Translations under genes and position numbers: made by a program
From: Blasia pusilla
Taxonomy: Eukaryota > Marchantiophyta > Marchantiopsida > Blasiales
DNA: 64,000 bases
NCBI GenBank assembly: GCA_050084515.1
Contig: CM114272.1
Location: forward strand, 11,532,001-11,596,000
Direction of reading: 5' to 3'
In this document: one piece after another, positions 1 to 13,291 of the stretch
Position numbering within the stretch: position 1 is the first letter of the stretch
Layout of the letters: every line of letters starts with the position of its first letter
The notes under the pieces: generated by a model
Told to the model about the DNA's origin: nothing
Seen by the model: the letters and a program-made list of their open reading frames with translations, nothing else
Databases searched by the model: none

Positions 1-129
1 ATCTGTCTCTCTTTCCTTTTGGAAGAAGACACAAACTATCATAGTGGTATGCATATGCTCACGAAAAATACTAATGGATGAAAGAATTCGAAAAAAGACC
101 AGAAAATGAGAGATCACAACCAAGGTATA

Positions 130-1135
130 TGTCGCGCCCCTACTCTCCTTGAACACCAATCTCTAGTGTTGCGGAAGCGTACGTTCAGTAGGACACGATC
201 TCATCGCCGATCTGCACCCAAACACGCACTTTCGTTAGTCGGGTCCGGGCCAACCAGTGTTCCAACCCATCGAGTTCTCAACTCGGCGTCTCATCAAGCT
301 CAACCTTCCTTAATTCCTAGTTTCCAAAACATGGCAAGTCCTTCAAGACTTGGAACAGACTTCCTGGTTAGTCCAAGGATCTGAAACGACACTTGCACGC
401 CTAGCGATCCCAACTGTTCAACGGACCTTGTATGAGCTCCAAACCGAGACCCAAGTAATTGAGTCGCAGGGTGAAATCCAAGAGGGATGTCTAAAATCGC
501 CTCAATGGACTTGGTGTAGGTTTTCCAACCCAACTCCCAAACTCGCGTTCCGTTCCATGCCCTTGAGCCGCCCCGCGGTGCCCAAAAGTGGGGTTCGGGT
601 TCCAAGCACTCTCGGTGACCTTCCCCCTTACTAGTACTTCTGGGGTTCTCCAATAACCCCCCCCCCTTTGGAAAAGGAGGATCGGGCCCTTCATTGTGGC
701 CCTCAACCCGACTCCACTTATAGTCGTTTCCGGGTTGTTTCTCAGCCGCTGCTTATGCGTTTGCAGAGATCTTTAGTGCGTTTGAAGTGGCTTTCCATAA
801 GCCTTCCAGCGCACCCTTATTTAACCCAAATGCATCTTGGCGCTAAAAGTTATGGTTATAAATACAGTCGGAAACTCTCAAACGCTAGTGGCATTCCAAA
901 TCCGGATTCTTCCTTTTGGCAACCCACTTTCTAGACTCGACTTCTTTCAAGTCTCATTCCGCGTTTGGTCCAGGTTTCTCGGTCGCGACCACAACATTTG
1001 AAACGCGAAGCCTCGATCGCGTCTCGTCTCTTGTCTCCTCTCCGAGACTACTCCAACGCGCAAACCATCTTAGCGTGAGCCCGCTAATATTCCGATTTTC
1101 CGCTTGGCACTCATTTGGTCATGAGGGTCGCGACA
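130..1135 (-). mobile_element. Solo LTR, family A (copy 1)
   Basis: This is a complete 1,006-bp LTR whose + strand begins TGTCGCGCCCC and ends GGTCGCGACA. It is flanked by a perfect 5-bp target duplication, GTATA, at 125-129 and 1136-1140. No internal retroelement sequence lies between the duplications, so it is a solo LTR left by LTR-LTR recombination. Orientation is taken from the copy at 62,881, where a purine tract precedes the end beginning TGTCGCGACC; by that criterion this copy reads on the - strand. Small open frames inside it are not believed to be genes. Confidence 0.9.
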
Positions 1136-2787
1136 GTATAAAGAAGAAAATTGGAAACTCCAACCCGTAGTTGAAACACTAGAGAGGCAAAAGAATAAAC
1201 TAGTGGCAAGTGGCCCAATTCTTGAGAAGAGAGACAAGATGGTCCCAACAACAAAGGCAAGAACACCATTTGGTGAGGCGGATAAGAGGAAACTCGAAGA
1301 GTTTAGGGTCAAGCGGGTTGACCGGTTTGTTATGAGTCAGGCAAGGTAGAGAGTAAGTAGCCGACTCATGATAGGGAGTTGTATGTGGCTTAGGGTCATG
1401 CTTTATTGCTTGAAGAAGTGGGAGGTGTATTGGGTACGTGGTCCATACTTTAAGGTTCACACTAACAACAATAATTGCAAATAGTTTGCAAGTTAGGAGA
1501 AGCTATCACCAAAACAACTCCGTTGGTACAAATACTAAGTGAGATTCAACTTGGAATTCATTTTTAAGCTAGGGAAGGAAAGTGTTGTAGTAAACGCCTT
1601 TGAGTGGGTAGGAGCAATAATTAAGAGGCAATTGAGTGTTAGAAGCTCATAGGAGAAAGTTGGTGAGGGGCCTAGGGCGGTCTACCAAGACAATGAAATG
1701 ACCTAAGGATGGTTAGAGACTCTAAATAAGAGAGCAAGTGTGAGGCACGTTACACTCGAATATGGTGTTTTGAAATTGAAGCAACGAAGGATATATTTTT
1801 TGAAAATTTAAGGATTCAATGATAGGATACGCGCCATCTCTTTTGGTAGTGGGGTTCAATCCCAAGACTCCAATTTAGTTGAAGAGATAAAGGCATCTTA
1901 GGTGAGGAGTTCTATGTAAAAAATCAAAGACTTCTTGGAGAATTAGTTGTAGGACTGCATAGAGGCTTTTGTGTCGTTAGAACGTCGCTTCAAGAGGAAA
2001 GCTCATGTTTGTAGGCGATATGTAAGCTTTCAAGTTGGGGTTCACATCTTGCTAAGACTAAGACGTTTATTCGACGTCAGAAAATGAAAGGCATTCTTGG
2101 ATGATCAAGATTTGTCTTAGAGAAGGCTGTTGTGATATGACCTGATCATAATCAAAGACTAAGAGGAGTTCAAAGTCAAGACTATATTGGAGGATCTTAG
2201 CGTTACGAGAGGAAGTATACTAGGAAACACATGATGAGTTGCTTGGAGAGGTTATGATTTGTGTGAAAGAGCATAAGAATTAGAGAGTAATCTTACTGTT
2301 CTAGAGGCATTGAGATAAAGGATATCATGGGAAATGTAGATGGTGAGACTAGAGTTCAGTGCATAGCTTCAGTGTAGTGGCATAGTTTGTAGAATAGCCA
2401 TTTGCCAAATTTTTTTTGGAGTAGTACATTAATGGTATGTAGAAACTTGGAAGTTCCAAGAATTCAAGAAGTATTCACATTTATCTTGAATGAGAAATGA
2501 GTTTTGAATGTTTTCAATGGGAACCATGTTACGTGTGAATGTTGCATGACTTGTAGGTTTTGAGGTATCAAGAAGATTTAGGTGGATGAGGTTGATACGA
2601 TTCATTAAGGAAAACATGGTCTAAGTGTCATGAACTTAACATGATAGATTAGGAATTGTAGGCTTGGGTGTTTGGAGAATAGACTATGCCAAAACCCAAG
2701 GCGTTGGTGAATTCAATTCGGGGATTACATGTGGTGTCCTTAGGAGTGGGGGGTAACTCAAGCCATCTCAACTAAGTGGGGGAGCAT
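1136..2787 (+). mobile_element. Degraded interior, 3' part, of an LTR-B retroelement
   Basis: This stretch has no usable reading frame. It ends in a purine-rich tract (AAGTGGGGGAGCAT) directly before the LTR-B start at 2788, which is how the 3' end of an LTR-retroelement interior should look. The solo LTR-A at 130-1135 landed at or in its left side. I could not identify gag or pol domains, so the assignment rests on position and the purine tract. Confidence 0.5.
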
Positions 2788-3870
2788 TGTGAATAGCTAA
2801 GTTAATAGCGCCCACGCTAGCGGGGGTCTGGGAAGTGAGTCATGATTGTGGGTCAAAGGAGGAGAGACCTTGGTATGAGCCACAAAAATCTAAACATAGC
2901 CTAGCTAGTTGTGAGACTGGAAAGGGCGAAGGAACTAATGCTAGTCGTGACAGTAGAAAGGGCCCCAAGACTCATGCTAGTTAAGATAAATGTAAGTCTT
3001 AAAAAAAACCTTAGGAGAGAGGGTGTAGCCACTTGTGGGGATGAGGGCGGGGTGAGAAAGATGTTAGACCCTTGAGCTCAGTTCTTAGTGATGGGTGAGT
3101 AGCAAGGAAGACAGAGTAGTCAAGAAGGGCAAGGGCAAGATGCTATGAGACTAGTCATGAAACATGAAGGGCGATAAGACAACCATGAGATGCCAAACGG
3201 CGAGAGTCGAGAGGAGTGTTGGCCATAAGATGCACGAAATGTGGGCAAAGGTTCCAAGGTGTGTCTAGCGGAGTTAGGATGTGTGGAATCTTCTAGAAGA
3301 CTCCTCCAAGCCATCTTGGGGATTAAGTAGTCAAATATAGGTGTGTGGTTCGCAAACCACGCTTAGGTTGTGGGCCAAAATAGAAGGGCCCGAGGTGGAT
3401 TATAGGAAAGGTGGGTACCCTCGGCAGAAATACCTATAGGAGGGGACCTTCTCCTTCCCTACCTCCTTAGGTCTTGGAACAATGGATTAACCATGTTTTG
3501 TGTTTGGCTCTTATATTGGTTTGAGCTAAAGAAGCTGTCAAGACACATGTTGATGAAGTAATTGACATGCTTTCGTTTAGCTAAGTGACTTGGGGAGATT
3601 GGTCAAGGCTCAGGGAAGAGGCTTCTTAAGGAGACTGAGAACCGATTAGCCCTTGAGGTCTACCCGACTGCGTATGGAATGCATGACTAGTAGGATCCTT
3701 GAGACTCAACCCAAGGCTTTCGCTTTCTAATCTCAAGGTTGGGATCCCAATGTGGACAAGCGAGGAGGAGTAGAGATTGAACTCTACGGCTGACGGAGGT
3801 TGGAGGAAATGATAACTTCTTTTTTCCCAATCAACAAGGGAAAAGATATGCCACATCTTAGTTAGTCGAT
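2788..3870 (+). mobile_element. LTR, family B (copy 1)
   Basis: It begins TGTGAATAGCTAAG after a purine-rich tract. Extended similarity is seen to 9,280-10,350 (same strand) and 13,850-14,900 (opposite strand), for example the shared stretches around CCATCTTGGGGA and TTGAACTCTACG. The right boundary is approximate because the three copies diverge there. Confidence 0.7.
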
Positions 3871-4733
3871 AAATAGAGAGAGTTCTACCATGTTGGATAA
3901 CTAATATTCACGACAAATATGTATTTTTTTAAAGCGAAGTTAGAGTTTCATTATCACCAATCTCCGAATGGAAATCTAGTTTGATTATTTTGATGTCATA
4001 ATTTTGGGTGTTAAATTCTAGAAATTCATCTTGCATCTAATGGCTTCACTTTATCATTCTCCATATATTGGCGTCTTTCCATATCCATCCACATGACTCA
4101 GTGCATTATATAGAAAACAAATTACTGGTTTGTAAGAAGCAAGGGAAGAAAGATAGAATTAAATTTCCAATAACTAGCTTAAGCCATAAGAACCCTTAGA
4201 GAGCCGTTGTCAACAGCGGAGGAAGATTTCATCTAATCCCATATTCTTTTAATTATATAGATGAAGGGCCGCACACGGATTTAAGAAACAAGAGACGGAG
4301 AGACTTTTCATCCCTCTCTACTCAAGCAAATGGACCCAAAATTAGCGGTTATCCAAAGTTTACTTATCCATTAGACACTTTATAATTTTAGATTAAAAAA
4401 ATCCAGAGGACGCCCATGACGTCCCACTTTTACCATACTATCCTACGAAACTACGACTACGCACGGGTCGTCCATTTTCAACTGCGCAGTCGTACCACGA
4501 CGGCGTAGTGAATCGCGGGCCGGGTGGCGACGTCTGCCGGGCCGGGCTGCAGTGGAGGGGCGAGAGAGCGAGAGAGAGAGGAAAGAGCGAAAGAGGACCA
4601 GGAGCGGCAGAAGGAGAGGAGTGCGAGCCATCAGTCGATCGATAGGAAGAATCGGAGGAATTGGAGATTGCAAATCCGAAAAGGCAGAGGAGGAGGAGGA
4701 GGAGGAGGTCGTCGATCGAAGTGGTCCGCAAAG
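3871..4733 (+). promoter_or_regulatory. Promoter region and GA-rich 5' leader of the ATP synthase subunit d gene
   Basis: The distal part (3,871 to about 4,380) is AT-rich with nothing recognisable. From about 4,440 the sequence becomes CG-rich, and from 4,556 to 4,733 it is a purine-rich leader with runs of GAGAGA and GGAGGA just before the ATG at 4,734. No clear TATA box was seen. Such GA-rich leaders are common in plant housekeeping genes. The exact transcription start is not visible. Confidence 0.5.
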
Positions 4734-7284
4734 ATGAGCGGGGTGGGGAAGAACATCGTGCAGAAGGTGGCCCGAGGGATCGACTGGGATTACCTCGCCA
4801 AAGTGGTGGTGAGCGACGAGGGACGCAGAGAGCTCAGCGCGTTGCGCCGCTCTTTCGATGACGTCTCCAACACTCTGGAGACCAAGTTCACCACGGTAGA
4901 ATGCGATCCATCCCGGTGCCGATGTTATGTGTTAGGGTTTGATTTGGAAGTCAATTGCGGCCAGTTTCTTCATGGAGCTGGCCTGTGCGTTGTTTAACAA
5001 TCCTGTTCATGAGATGGCGTGCCTCGATATGAGGGAATGGGAGAGTCGAGGCTTTGGTTGTGAGCATGTAGTCAGCGCGTTGTGATTCCTTCGGAGCGTG
5101 AGATTCGATCGGGATTTCTATTTTTGCAGAAGGAAGTCAACATCGACTGGAGCTTTTACAAGTCGAAGCTCGGCCCTAAAATCGTTGACACGTTCAAAAA
5201 TTCTTTGGACTGTGAGTTTCCGACATTCGATGGCCCTCCATTCCTGCTTGTGCTTTTCTCTCCTACGCTATGGCTCTCACGCCGTGAATTTGCCTTGCTG
5301 GCTGCAAAATCACATGGAGTTAAGCGAATTTTTTTATCGCAGGAGATTTGTATTCGAAGGCTACTTCTCATGTTTGATTCACTAGGCAGCTTCACTTTGT
5401 GATTCCGTGGGATGATAAGGGTTATACTTGAAAGAACGAAAGTATGCTGGTTGACTAATTGTCTGATGAAAGTGCCCATTGTGTTGGAGATGAATACGAG
5501 TACGATAAGGGGATCTGTTCTATATGTTTTCTTATGTACACTGGTTCGTCTTTTAGGGTGCGTTGATGAATCTCCTTAGGTGATTTATCCGCGCCAGGAT
5601 TTGCAGACTACATCGGCCGGGCAGTCTGGCTGCAAGGTCGAATTTGGGTGAAACTTATGAATGGATTTCTCAAATTTGAATGTCGTATGTTTGTGCCATG
5701 TATCTTCATTGTGCTGCTTGGTTGATACAGTGAGACAATCTGTGCTAATTCGTCAATGCAATAGAACTGCATTAGTTCTGTGGCTCAACGGTTGGCATGT
5801 GTCCATGTTCACAAGACCATCCTTTGTTCTATGAACTTGTAAACCTAACTTATTCTGCACTCAAGTTGATATCCATGATGTCGTGGGCTCTAGTGTCACT
5901 ATTTGCTAGTAAACCTAATTTACTTTGATTGACAAAACTTGTTTCGTGTAGAAATCTTACCATATTTGTAGACTCCAAGATTTAAATTTCGAGGAAGGGA
6001 GAGTTTTTCCTCTCATCATGAGCAATTGTTATGGTAATTATCTAGCAATTGCTTGAAATCTTGTGACAAATCGGGAGCTTTCTATGGATGAATTTCTGTT
6101 CTTACATGCTCCTTGGAGTGTGTAAATTATTTGTGTGAGCTCACTTCATAGTCCTCAGGCTGGTCAGAGAGTTTTTGCTCTCAAGTGTCAATGCAAGATA
6201 GTCTCATGACTTTCACAATTTGCATCATTTCTTTCTGATGGGACAAACTTTCTTGAGGAATGAACTTCCATCCGTGAGATTAGCAGCATCTGTGGCTAGT
6301 GCCTGCAAAGTTTGGATAAATGGCGCATAAAGATTTTATGAGAAAGAAAGTTTCTTCTTTGTGTTCTGTTTGTGTCTTGTAGCCCTTGAAATTCCAGACT
6401 ACGAGGATACTCACACTCCAGAATTTCAAAAGAAGTTTGATTCGATGGTATGATCTCACTTTCACCCTGTGCCAAGTCTGTCCTGAAGTGGTCCATAGTG
6501 ATTACAATCTGTTTAGCTAGTTTTTGACAAGCTTTTATAGTACTTGTGTTCTGCAACAAGAAGTGTTCGTCATGATGTGTATGGTATTGTCGAAGCAAAG
6601 GAGAAATTCAAGTGAACTCAGAAAATGTAGCCACTAAAGCACAGCTTTGGTGGCTAGAGTTGAGAGACATGGTTCTGATTTACCCAGTATTGTATTTCTG
6701 GGTGAGGACGGGCTACTTGGTCTACACTAGAAGAACTGGTTTAGAAAAAAGGGCCTGCTCTCAATTTCTTGGTGAGTGCTGATTTCAGTGAATGATCTGG
6801 TGGTGGTTTATCAGTTGATGAAGGCAAGCGAGCTAGAGGAGGAATCAAAGAGGGAGATAGTCAGATTGGACAAGGAGATTGAAAAGATCCGAAGAGACAA
6901 GGTACTGGACCTAGGAATGTCATTGTCGTGATGCTGAGTCAGATTGAAAGATAATATTAAGCTGAAAGAAATGGAGGAAACTTGGGGTGTCATCAAGAAT
7001 GCTTTCAACTGCTCCAGGATGATTTTCAACATACGAGAAGACAAATGATGACTTCATATGGCAGATCCTTGTCTGACTTCAGTTGTCTGGTTCCAAGTTC
7101 TGAATGGTTCCTTAGCACTGTCCTATGAGTTCCACCTGCCCTTGTTGTCTAGTTACAACTGACAGTATTGCCTTGGTGTCTCCAGGAGGGATTGAGGACC
7201 AGGACAGTTGATAGCTATTTTGCGGAAAACCCAAAGCTGAAAGAGGAGATCGATAATGAAATCAAAGCTCAGAACTGGGGCTAG
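4734..7284 (+). CDS. ATPQ: ATP synthase subunit d, mitochondrial (F1Fo peripheral stalk)
   Basis: Subunit d belongs to the peripheral stalk that holds F1 against rotation at the inner mitochondrial membrane. Five exons join with good GT-AG borders: 4734-4895, 5130-5211, 6383-6447, 6815-6901 and 7186-7284. They give 164 residues, close to the roughly 168 of flowering-plant orthologues. Family landmarks are the start MSGVGKNIVQ followed by GIDWDYLAKVV, the segment IDWSFYKSKLG, PDYEDTHTPEFQKKFDSM, a charged helical stretch (SELEEESKREIVRLDKEIEK) and a C-terminus with SYFAENPKLKEEID ending in NWG. No cleavable presequence is evident, as is usual for this subunit. The start is the first ATG of the family-like frame. 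All exons lack stops, so the gene looks functional despite dense transposon relics on both sides. Confidence 0.93.
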
Positions 7285-8846
7285 AAGAACTGCAACCTGT
7301 GTTGAAACCCTGAACTCACTATCCTTCAGAAAGTGATCACAAATAATAATAATCTCAGTCAGATTGCAGAGTCCTATAAATGACTTTGAGGTGCTTTCTG
7401 AAAACTAACAACGGGCTGACTGTAACAAGGAAAGGACATTGTTCCATAGATTAGGCAAACATTTCAATGCAAAATCCACCAATTTGGATTGCATTTTTGT
7501 GTGAGGAAGATACCCTTTCTCAGCTTTGGTGACTGCAGCTGTTATTGACCCACCTTTACTTTTGTGCATCCAAACTCTGATGTTGCACACCCTGTTCTGT
7601 ATTGTCCACTTGACAGCATTATAATCCACACTCTGTTGTTTTCATCATCCATTCCATGAGCTAATGGAGCCCTTGGGAAGGTGGCAACTTAGGTGGAGTG
7701 AGCTCCGAAAAGTAGGTAGGTGCAAAGCTTTGAGCTGCCACTGATTCGTGCCATGCCCAGACATTCATCTCTCAAGTCCTAGCTTAAACTGAGTAATCCT
7801 TCAAAACTTGCTAGAAAGTCCGAGAGAGAGGTGAGAAGTAGTAGTAAAGGTTCAAGCGAATCACAACAGTGAAAATGCATGTCACTTGTCGGATGGCATG
7901 GGGACTTCCTTTCATAGCTCATTAGCTTGGAATTGATTTGTCTTAGTATGTACTGAATATTGTTACTGAATATTTTTGCGTTTAGACACAAGAAAGAATA
8001 GGTGTGAGGAAGATTCTTAATTGTCCTCGGGGATAGGCACAATAAACTATCATAGTAAACCCCAATAGGTCTATGGTCATAACATAAAGGGCATATTATG
8101 TCATCGCTTTATAGAAGTTTAAACCCGGAAAGGTATTTTTCAATTCAAAATTACAATTTAATGGCATATTGTGATAGATCTTTTCCGGATTTGTAGAATT
8201 CTCGAACCAATCCTTCAATGGGAGGATTATAATACTAATACGATATGCCTGTGGGGCATTGGCATTATTTTCGAAATGTTGCCATGAGAATGTGATTAAT
8301 GATTTCGGTAATCACTTTCTTTCCGTCCATTGCTCCCTTGAAGAGAGTTGGGTTGAAGCAGTATTGGTGTATTGGCATCGGATGGAGAGAGAGAGAGGGA
8401 TTACAATTGGAGAAAGAATTTTAGGAATCTAGCTTGGAACCATTAGGATTTCCAAGCGATACGTTGATACTCACTATAGGTACACTTATTCATGAACAAC
8501 TTCATGGAGCTATGCACAAACGAGTGAGGTGGTTTCAGTACCAAACTTGACAATTCCAAGGTATTCCAAGTGATGATACTCATCTAGTTGTCTACACTTG
8601 GTTTGACATCTAATTTCACTGGAATTGCCATCCAAACCAAATGTTCATTGGATTGGGATGCAAAACCGCCAAAAGGTGCATTAGGGTTTAGGGCTCCCAA
8701 GAATTTCTCTAATTCACACTCTAGGTCATTGTGCCCACACAATACTTACATGTTTTTATCTTGGCTTACACTTTTTATCATGCAACTTTAATGCTATGCT
8801 TATTATGGAGTAATAGGAGTGTGGAAAAAAAATGTTGGGTTATCAT
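7285..8846. other. Intergenic stretch 3' of the ATP synthase gene; no gene seen
   Basis: The first few hundred bases are presumably 3' UTR. The rest is moderately AT-rich with only short random open frames. No repeat boundary, RNA gene or coding similarity was recognised. Confidence 0.6.
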
Positions 8847-9013
8847 CTATATTATTAGTGTACAGCGCATGTCATGCACGGGAGGAAGGGCCTAATTGAA
8901 AAAAAAATTCTCGCTGCCCGTACTATGGAGAATATTTTCTTGTTGTGTAGATGCCACATGTCAAGCAAATAATTGTTTGCAAATCAAGAAGACACTCTCC
9001 AATAATAATATAG
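8847..9013. mobile_element. MITE, family 2 (copy 1)
   Basis: A 167-bp element has perfect 11-bp terminal inverted repeats: CTATATTATTA at 8847-8857 and TAATAATATAG at 9003-9013. The interior (GTCATGCACGG, TTTGCAAATCAAGAAGACACTCTCC) is shared with 29,200-29,420, which supports a dispersed family. No coding capacity. Confidence 0.7.
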
Positions 9014-9279
9014 GTTATTGGAGTGGACCCCCTTGCCTCTTCATTGTTGGTAGGCAATAACATACAATTACAAAACATTAATTTAATGTGCAATTCCAAT
9101 TCAAATATGTGTAGGAGATATTCAAATCCAATTGAAAGTTGATTGTGATCAAGAAAGATACCTCCATAAATATGAAGATTTTAGAGTAGAATCCTCTAAT
9201 ATGAAATATGAAATTTACAATTCAAAGTTTTAAAATGTATTTTTATAAAATTTTATTAGTTGGTCTAATGGCCAAGCGT
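9014..9279. other. AT-rich spacer, nothing recognised
   Basis: Short AT-rich sequence between the MITE and LTR-B copy 2. No open frame or repeat boundary could be supported. Confidence 0.5.
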
Positions 9280-10350
9280 TGTAAATAGCTAAGTTTATGA
9301 TGCCCACGGTGGTAGGGATGTGGGAAGCAATTCATGATCGGAGGTCAAAGGAGGGAAGACTTTGGAGTGACTCATTGAAGTCCAAATCTAGACTGGCTAG
9401 TTGCTAGACTAGAAAGAGTAAAAAATCTAGCCACCTGACTAACGCTAGTCAAGACGAGCGCAAGTCTTGAGACTAAACTTAAGAAGGAAGGTGTGGCTAC
9501 TTGAGAAAACAAGGGCGAAGCAAGAAAGATGCAAGATCCTTGAGCCAAGATCAAAATCGAGGAATAATAGCAAGAAATTCGAGAGTAGTCGAAACGAGCA
9601 CCGACCATGAGACTAGTAATAAAGGACGAAGGATAGCAAGACAATCATGAGATACCAAATAACGAGAGTAAAGATGGATGCTGGCCATGAGGCATACAAA
9701 ATGTGGGTCCAAGATCTGAGATGCGTTTGGTGGAGTCTCATTGTTGAATCTGCAAGAAGATTCCACCAAGCCATCTTGGGGAATAACTAGTGAAATGCCG
9801 ATCTATACGTCGTAAATCATGTTTGGATTGTGGGTCAAAAGAAAGTGTCTAGTATAGACAATGGAGAAGGTAGGGCTCATGAGAAGGATCCATAAGTACT
9901 TGTAGGGGAGAAAGTGGAGGAGGGTCCCGGGAGATGGTGGAAATTCTTCCTCCCTACCCACTCAAATCCATGAACAAGGGACTAATTGTAATGCATGTTT
10001 GGTTGTGTTTCAGGTTTGAGCTAAGAAACCATTTGGGATGCACCTTGAGGAAATAACCGAAGCGCTTTGATATAGATGAGCAACTTGGGAAGATTGGTTG
10101 AGGGTTACAGAGCAGGATTCCTATTGACCATGCATACCTTGGGAGATTTGGACATGTTTAGCACTTGGTGGCTACTTGAGTTGCTTACAGAACGCATAAC
10201 CAATAGAGTATTCGAGATTCAATCAGAGACTTCCAATTGCAAAGTTTAAGTTTTAATGATCTTTGCAGGAAGGCAAGGAGGTCTATAGGTTGAACTCTAC
10301 GATGTTAAGGTGAGAAATTGAAAAAGAAGATCAGATATCTCTTTCGGAAA
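9280..10350 (+). mobile_element. LTR, family B (copy 2)
   Basis: It begins TGTAAATAGCTAAG and follows copy 1 (2788-3870) for about 1 kb with many substitutions, including the CCATCTTGGGGAATAA region and the later GTTGAACTCTACGATG. No purine tract or internal domain was found beside it, so it may be a solo LTR. The right end is approximate. Confidence 0.65.
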
Positions 10351-11724
10351 CAGGAAAAAGTAAGTCTTGATGATTAGAACCTAAAAAAATTTGCAAAACT
10401 CAAGTTGAAATTTAAAAAAATCCTAAAGAAATTACAAGAATATGATTAAAAAATGCAAAATTTGAAAATCAATTTAAAGAGAAGTGTAGGCATATGAAAC
10501 TTATATGTTAGATATCTATTTTTCCCTTTGATTTTAGTATTTGGGAGGCAAAGATTCATTTCGTAAAACATCTCATTACTCTTATTAAACAACATGTCTT
10601 ATAATTTGGACGAGAGATACTTCTCAATCATGATTGATAGTACTTTCTTCTCCAAGTGCATATATGAGAATATGGATGCCTTTTAAATAAATAGATTTCC
10701 AAAATAAAATGAAAATTTATCATAATATATATATATTATTTTGACAATAGTTTTGTGCCTTGTGAATGAGCATAACTATGCGTCATTGAGTTGATTATCT
10801 TGGAGAGGTATATAATGTGCATAATTGGATTCGAGTATTTGAGAGAATCACGAGAGTTGCCTAAGACTCAATGATTAATTTTGGAATATACCACATGGAT
10901 GGAGAATTTATGTGATATCGAGTAAAAGTGGCATCGAGATCTTTGAAATCTACACAAAAGCATGCAAGCATAGATAGATCCATATCTTGATTCTTCGTGG
11001 GTTCCTCCTCAAGAAAAAGGAAATTCAATGAAGTTGTAAATATTTTTATGTTTATGGAAGAGAAGGTGTATGTGCTGTGTATCCAATAAATCCAATATCT
11101 ATGACAATCAAGCGTGCATAGACATTAGAAGAAGCTTGTAGAGGAAAAATCTCGACCTAGTATTTTTTTAAGATATTTGGTTATATATGATTTGTTCATA
11201 TTTTAAAAAACACAAGAAGTTGGATAGAAAAGAGAAGAAAAATATCTTCTTCCTGGGGGGTTATTGATGTTCTAATCATTTTATTCAGAATTTTTTCATG
11301 AGTAAAGATGTGATGTTTCATGAAATAAACTCATGGTATGGCAAACTAATTTCATTCACATTGCTAGCATGCCTAGTGAGATAATTCACAATCTAGGATG
11401 GGATGATCAAAGAGCATCATCCAACAACACCAATAGAGGACCAAGAGTGTAGATCAACTCTTGGAACTCTAAGAGTCAATGGTCCATAGGGTTGAGACCA
11501 AACGCAATTCTATCAACTAAAGCAAGAAAAGCTTCAAATGGAAGGTATAGAACGATCTATCAATCACAAGTTCCAAGAGGTGATAGAGTAGAGGATTCTA
11601 GTTCTTATTTGAATCTCATACTTATAGCATCAAACATGGTACAATATTCTATGTAGAAATTCACGCATGATGACTTCTCGACTCTTGACTAAGCGTACAT
11701 AATAAGATTCTTCAAGTAAAGAAA
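10351..11724. other. AT-rich, probably decayed retroelement DNA
   Basis: Very AT-rich sequence, then from about 11,390 a more balanced stretch that may belong to the retroelement interrupted by LTR-A copy 2. No reading frame or domain could be supported. Confidence 0.4.
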
Positions 11725-12724
11725 GGTCACGACCCTCATAACCAAACGAGCACCAAGCGGAATATCAAAACTCTAGCAGACTCACACCAGGATAGTTTGC
11801 GCGTGGGAGTGGTCTCTTGGAAGAGGCGCAAGAAACACAAGAGATGAGATGCGAACAAGGTTGAGCATTTCATCATTTATTGTCACCACTAGGAAACCTG
11901 GACTAAATGTTAACCAAGAATTACGAGGAGTTGAGTCTAGAAAGAGTGGTTGCCAAAGAGGTGAGAACCGAATTTGGAACGTGACTAGCATTTGGGATTT
12001 TGAATGTATTTTGTACCATAAATTTTAGTCTCAAGATAATTCTGGGAAAAATAAGGTGGCATTGGAAAGCTTATATAAATTCTATTTGAACGTGCTAAAG
12101 ATCTCAGAAAACGCACAAGTAGAGGCTGAGAAACTCTCTGAAAAAGACTGCATGGGGAGTTGGGTTGAGGGCCATAAAGAGTGGCCCAAACGTCTTTTCC
12201 CAAAGGACAGGAGTAGGGCGGAGAACCCTAGCAGTACTAGTAAGGGGGAAGGTCTCCAAGAGTGCTTGGGACTCGAACCCCACTTTGGGGCTCTATGGAG
12301 TGACCCGAGGGCACGAAATGGATCGAGAGTTTTGGCGTTGGGTTTCGAAACCCAAACAAAGTCCAATAGAGTGGATTTCAGAGGTCCCTATTGGATTCCA
12401 ACCAAGACTCATTTAGTCGGGTCTCAGTCTGGAACTCATGCGCGGTCCATTGGACACTTGGAACCGTTAGGCGCGCGAACGTTGTTTTAGGTGCTAGACT
12501 AACCATAAAGTCTGTCCCAAGTCTCAAAAGACTTGCCCGTGTTGGGCAACTAGGAATAAGGAAGGTTGAGCTTGATGTGGTGCTAAGTCGAGAAGTTGGT
12601 GGGTTGGAAGGCTCATTGATCCAAGCCAAACTAACATGAGTGTGTTTGGGTGTAGATTAGCAGTGAGAGCGTGTCTTGCTGAACGTACGTTTTCCCAACA
12701 CTAGAGATTGATGTTCAAGGGGAC
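11725..12724 (+). mobile_element. LTR, family A (copy 2), inserted next to a copia pol relic
   Basis: About 1 kb is similar to the other LTR-A copies. It starts GGTCACGACCCTCATAACC (degraded TGTCGCGACC end) and runs through the shared CTAGCAGTACTAGTAAGGG and GAACGTACG segments. The 3' terminus is eroded to AAGGGGACCCTA. Recognisable Ty1/copia reverse transcriptase begins immediately after it. Confidence 0.8.
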
Positions 12725-12999
12725 CCTAAACCAAGTAAACTTGAAGAGGATATTAAGAAGCTAGAGTGGGTTAAAGATATGGAAGAATAGCTTATAACCT
12801 TAGAGAAGAAACACACTTGGGAGTTGGTTGGACTCCCGCAAGGAAAGGAGGAGATTGGATGGGTGTTCAAGGTTAAGTGCAGTACTCCAATTTTGATGAT
12901 AATGTCAACAGATACAAGGGCATATTAGGAGTTGAGGATTATGCACAATAATATGGTTTGGAGTATGATGAGACTATTAGGCTTAAAGGTTATAGCCAA

Positions 13000-13291
13000 G
13001 ATTGCATGTGGACAAAGTCCGTGTCCGTGGACTTATGTCCGTCCTATGGAAGGACTTGTTCATATGGGCCCCACTTTTTCCTTCTTTCTCATTCCCCTTG
13101 CCTTCGTGTTCCATACTCCCCCATTTCTTCCTCCCTCCTCCCTCATTGCTCCTCTCATCCTTGCCTTGCCTTCCTTCATGGACTAAAAGTGTGGGTCCCA
13201 CCTCTTGGAACCCATGTCCATGGACATGTCCAAAATTTTCCGTCCATGTCCGTCCTAAGGAAGGACTTTTCTGTTTTTGTGCAACCATGGT
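13000..13291 (+). mobile_element. MITE, family 1 (copy 1), inserted in the copia RT
   Basis: It begins GATTGCATGTGGACAAAG and ends GTGCAACCATGGT, with subterminal inverted GTCC/GGAC-rich repeats. It is flanked by near-identical 9-bp direct repeats, TATAGCCAA (12991-12999) and TGTAGCCAA (13292-13300), and splits two adjacent blocks of copia RT. Similar copies lie at 16,908-17,241 and 30,898-31,215. Nine-base duplications point to mobilisation by a Mutator-like transposase. Confidence 0.8.

Noticed and set aside
300-706. Several 60-120 codon frames near the left edge and their mirror near 63.4 kb
   Set aside because: They fall wholly inside LTR-A copies and do not recur as the same protein between copies.
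12240-12300. tRNA-like T-arm sequence (GGGACTCGAACCCC) in LTR-A
   Set aside because: No acceptor stem, anticodon arm or D arm could be placed around it, and the same bases recur in every LTR-A copy at varied identity.
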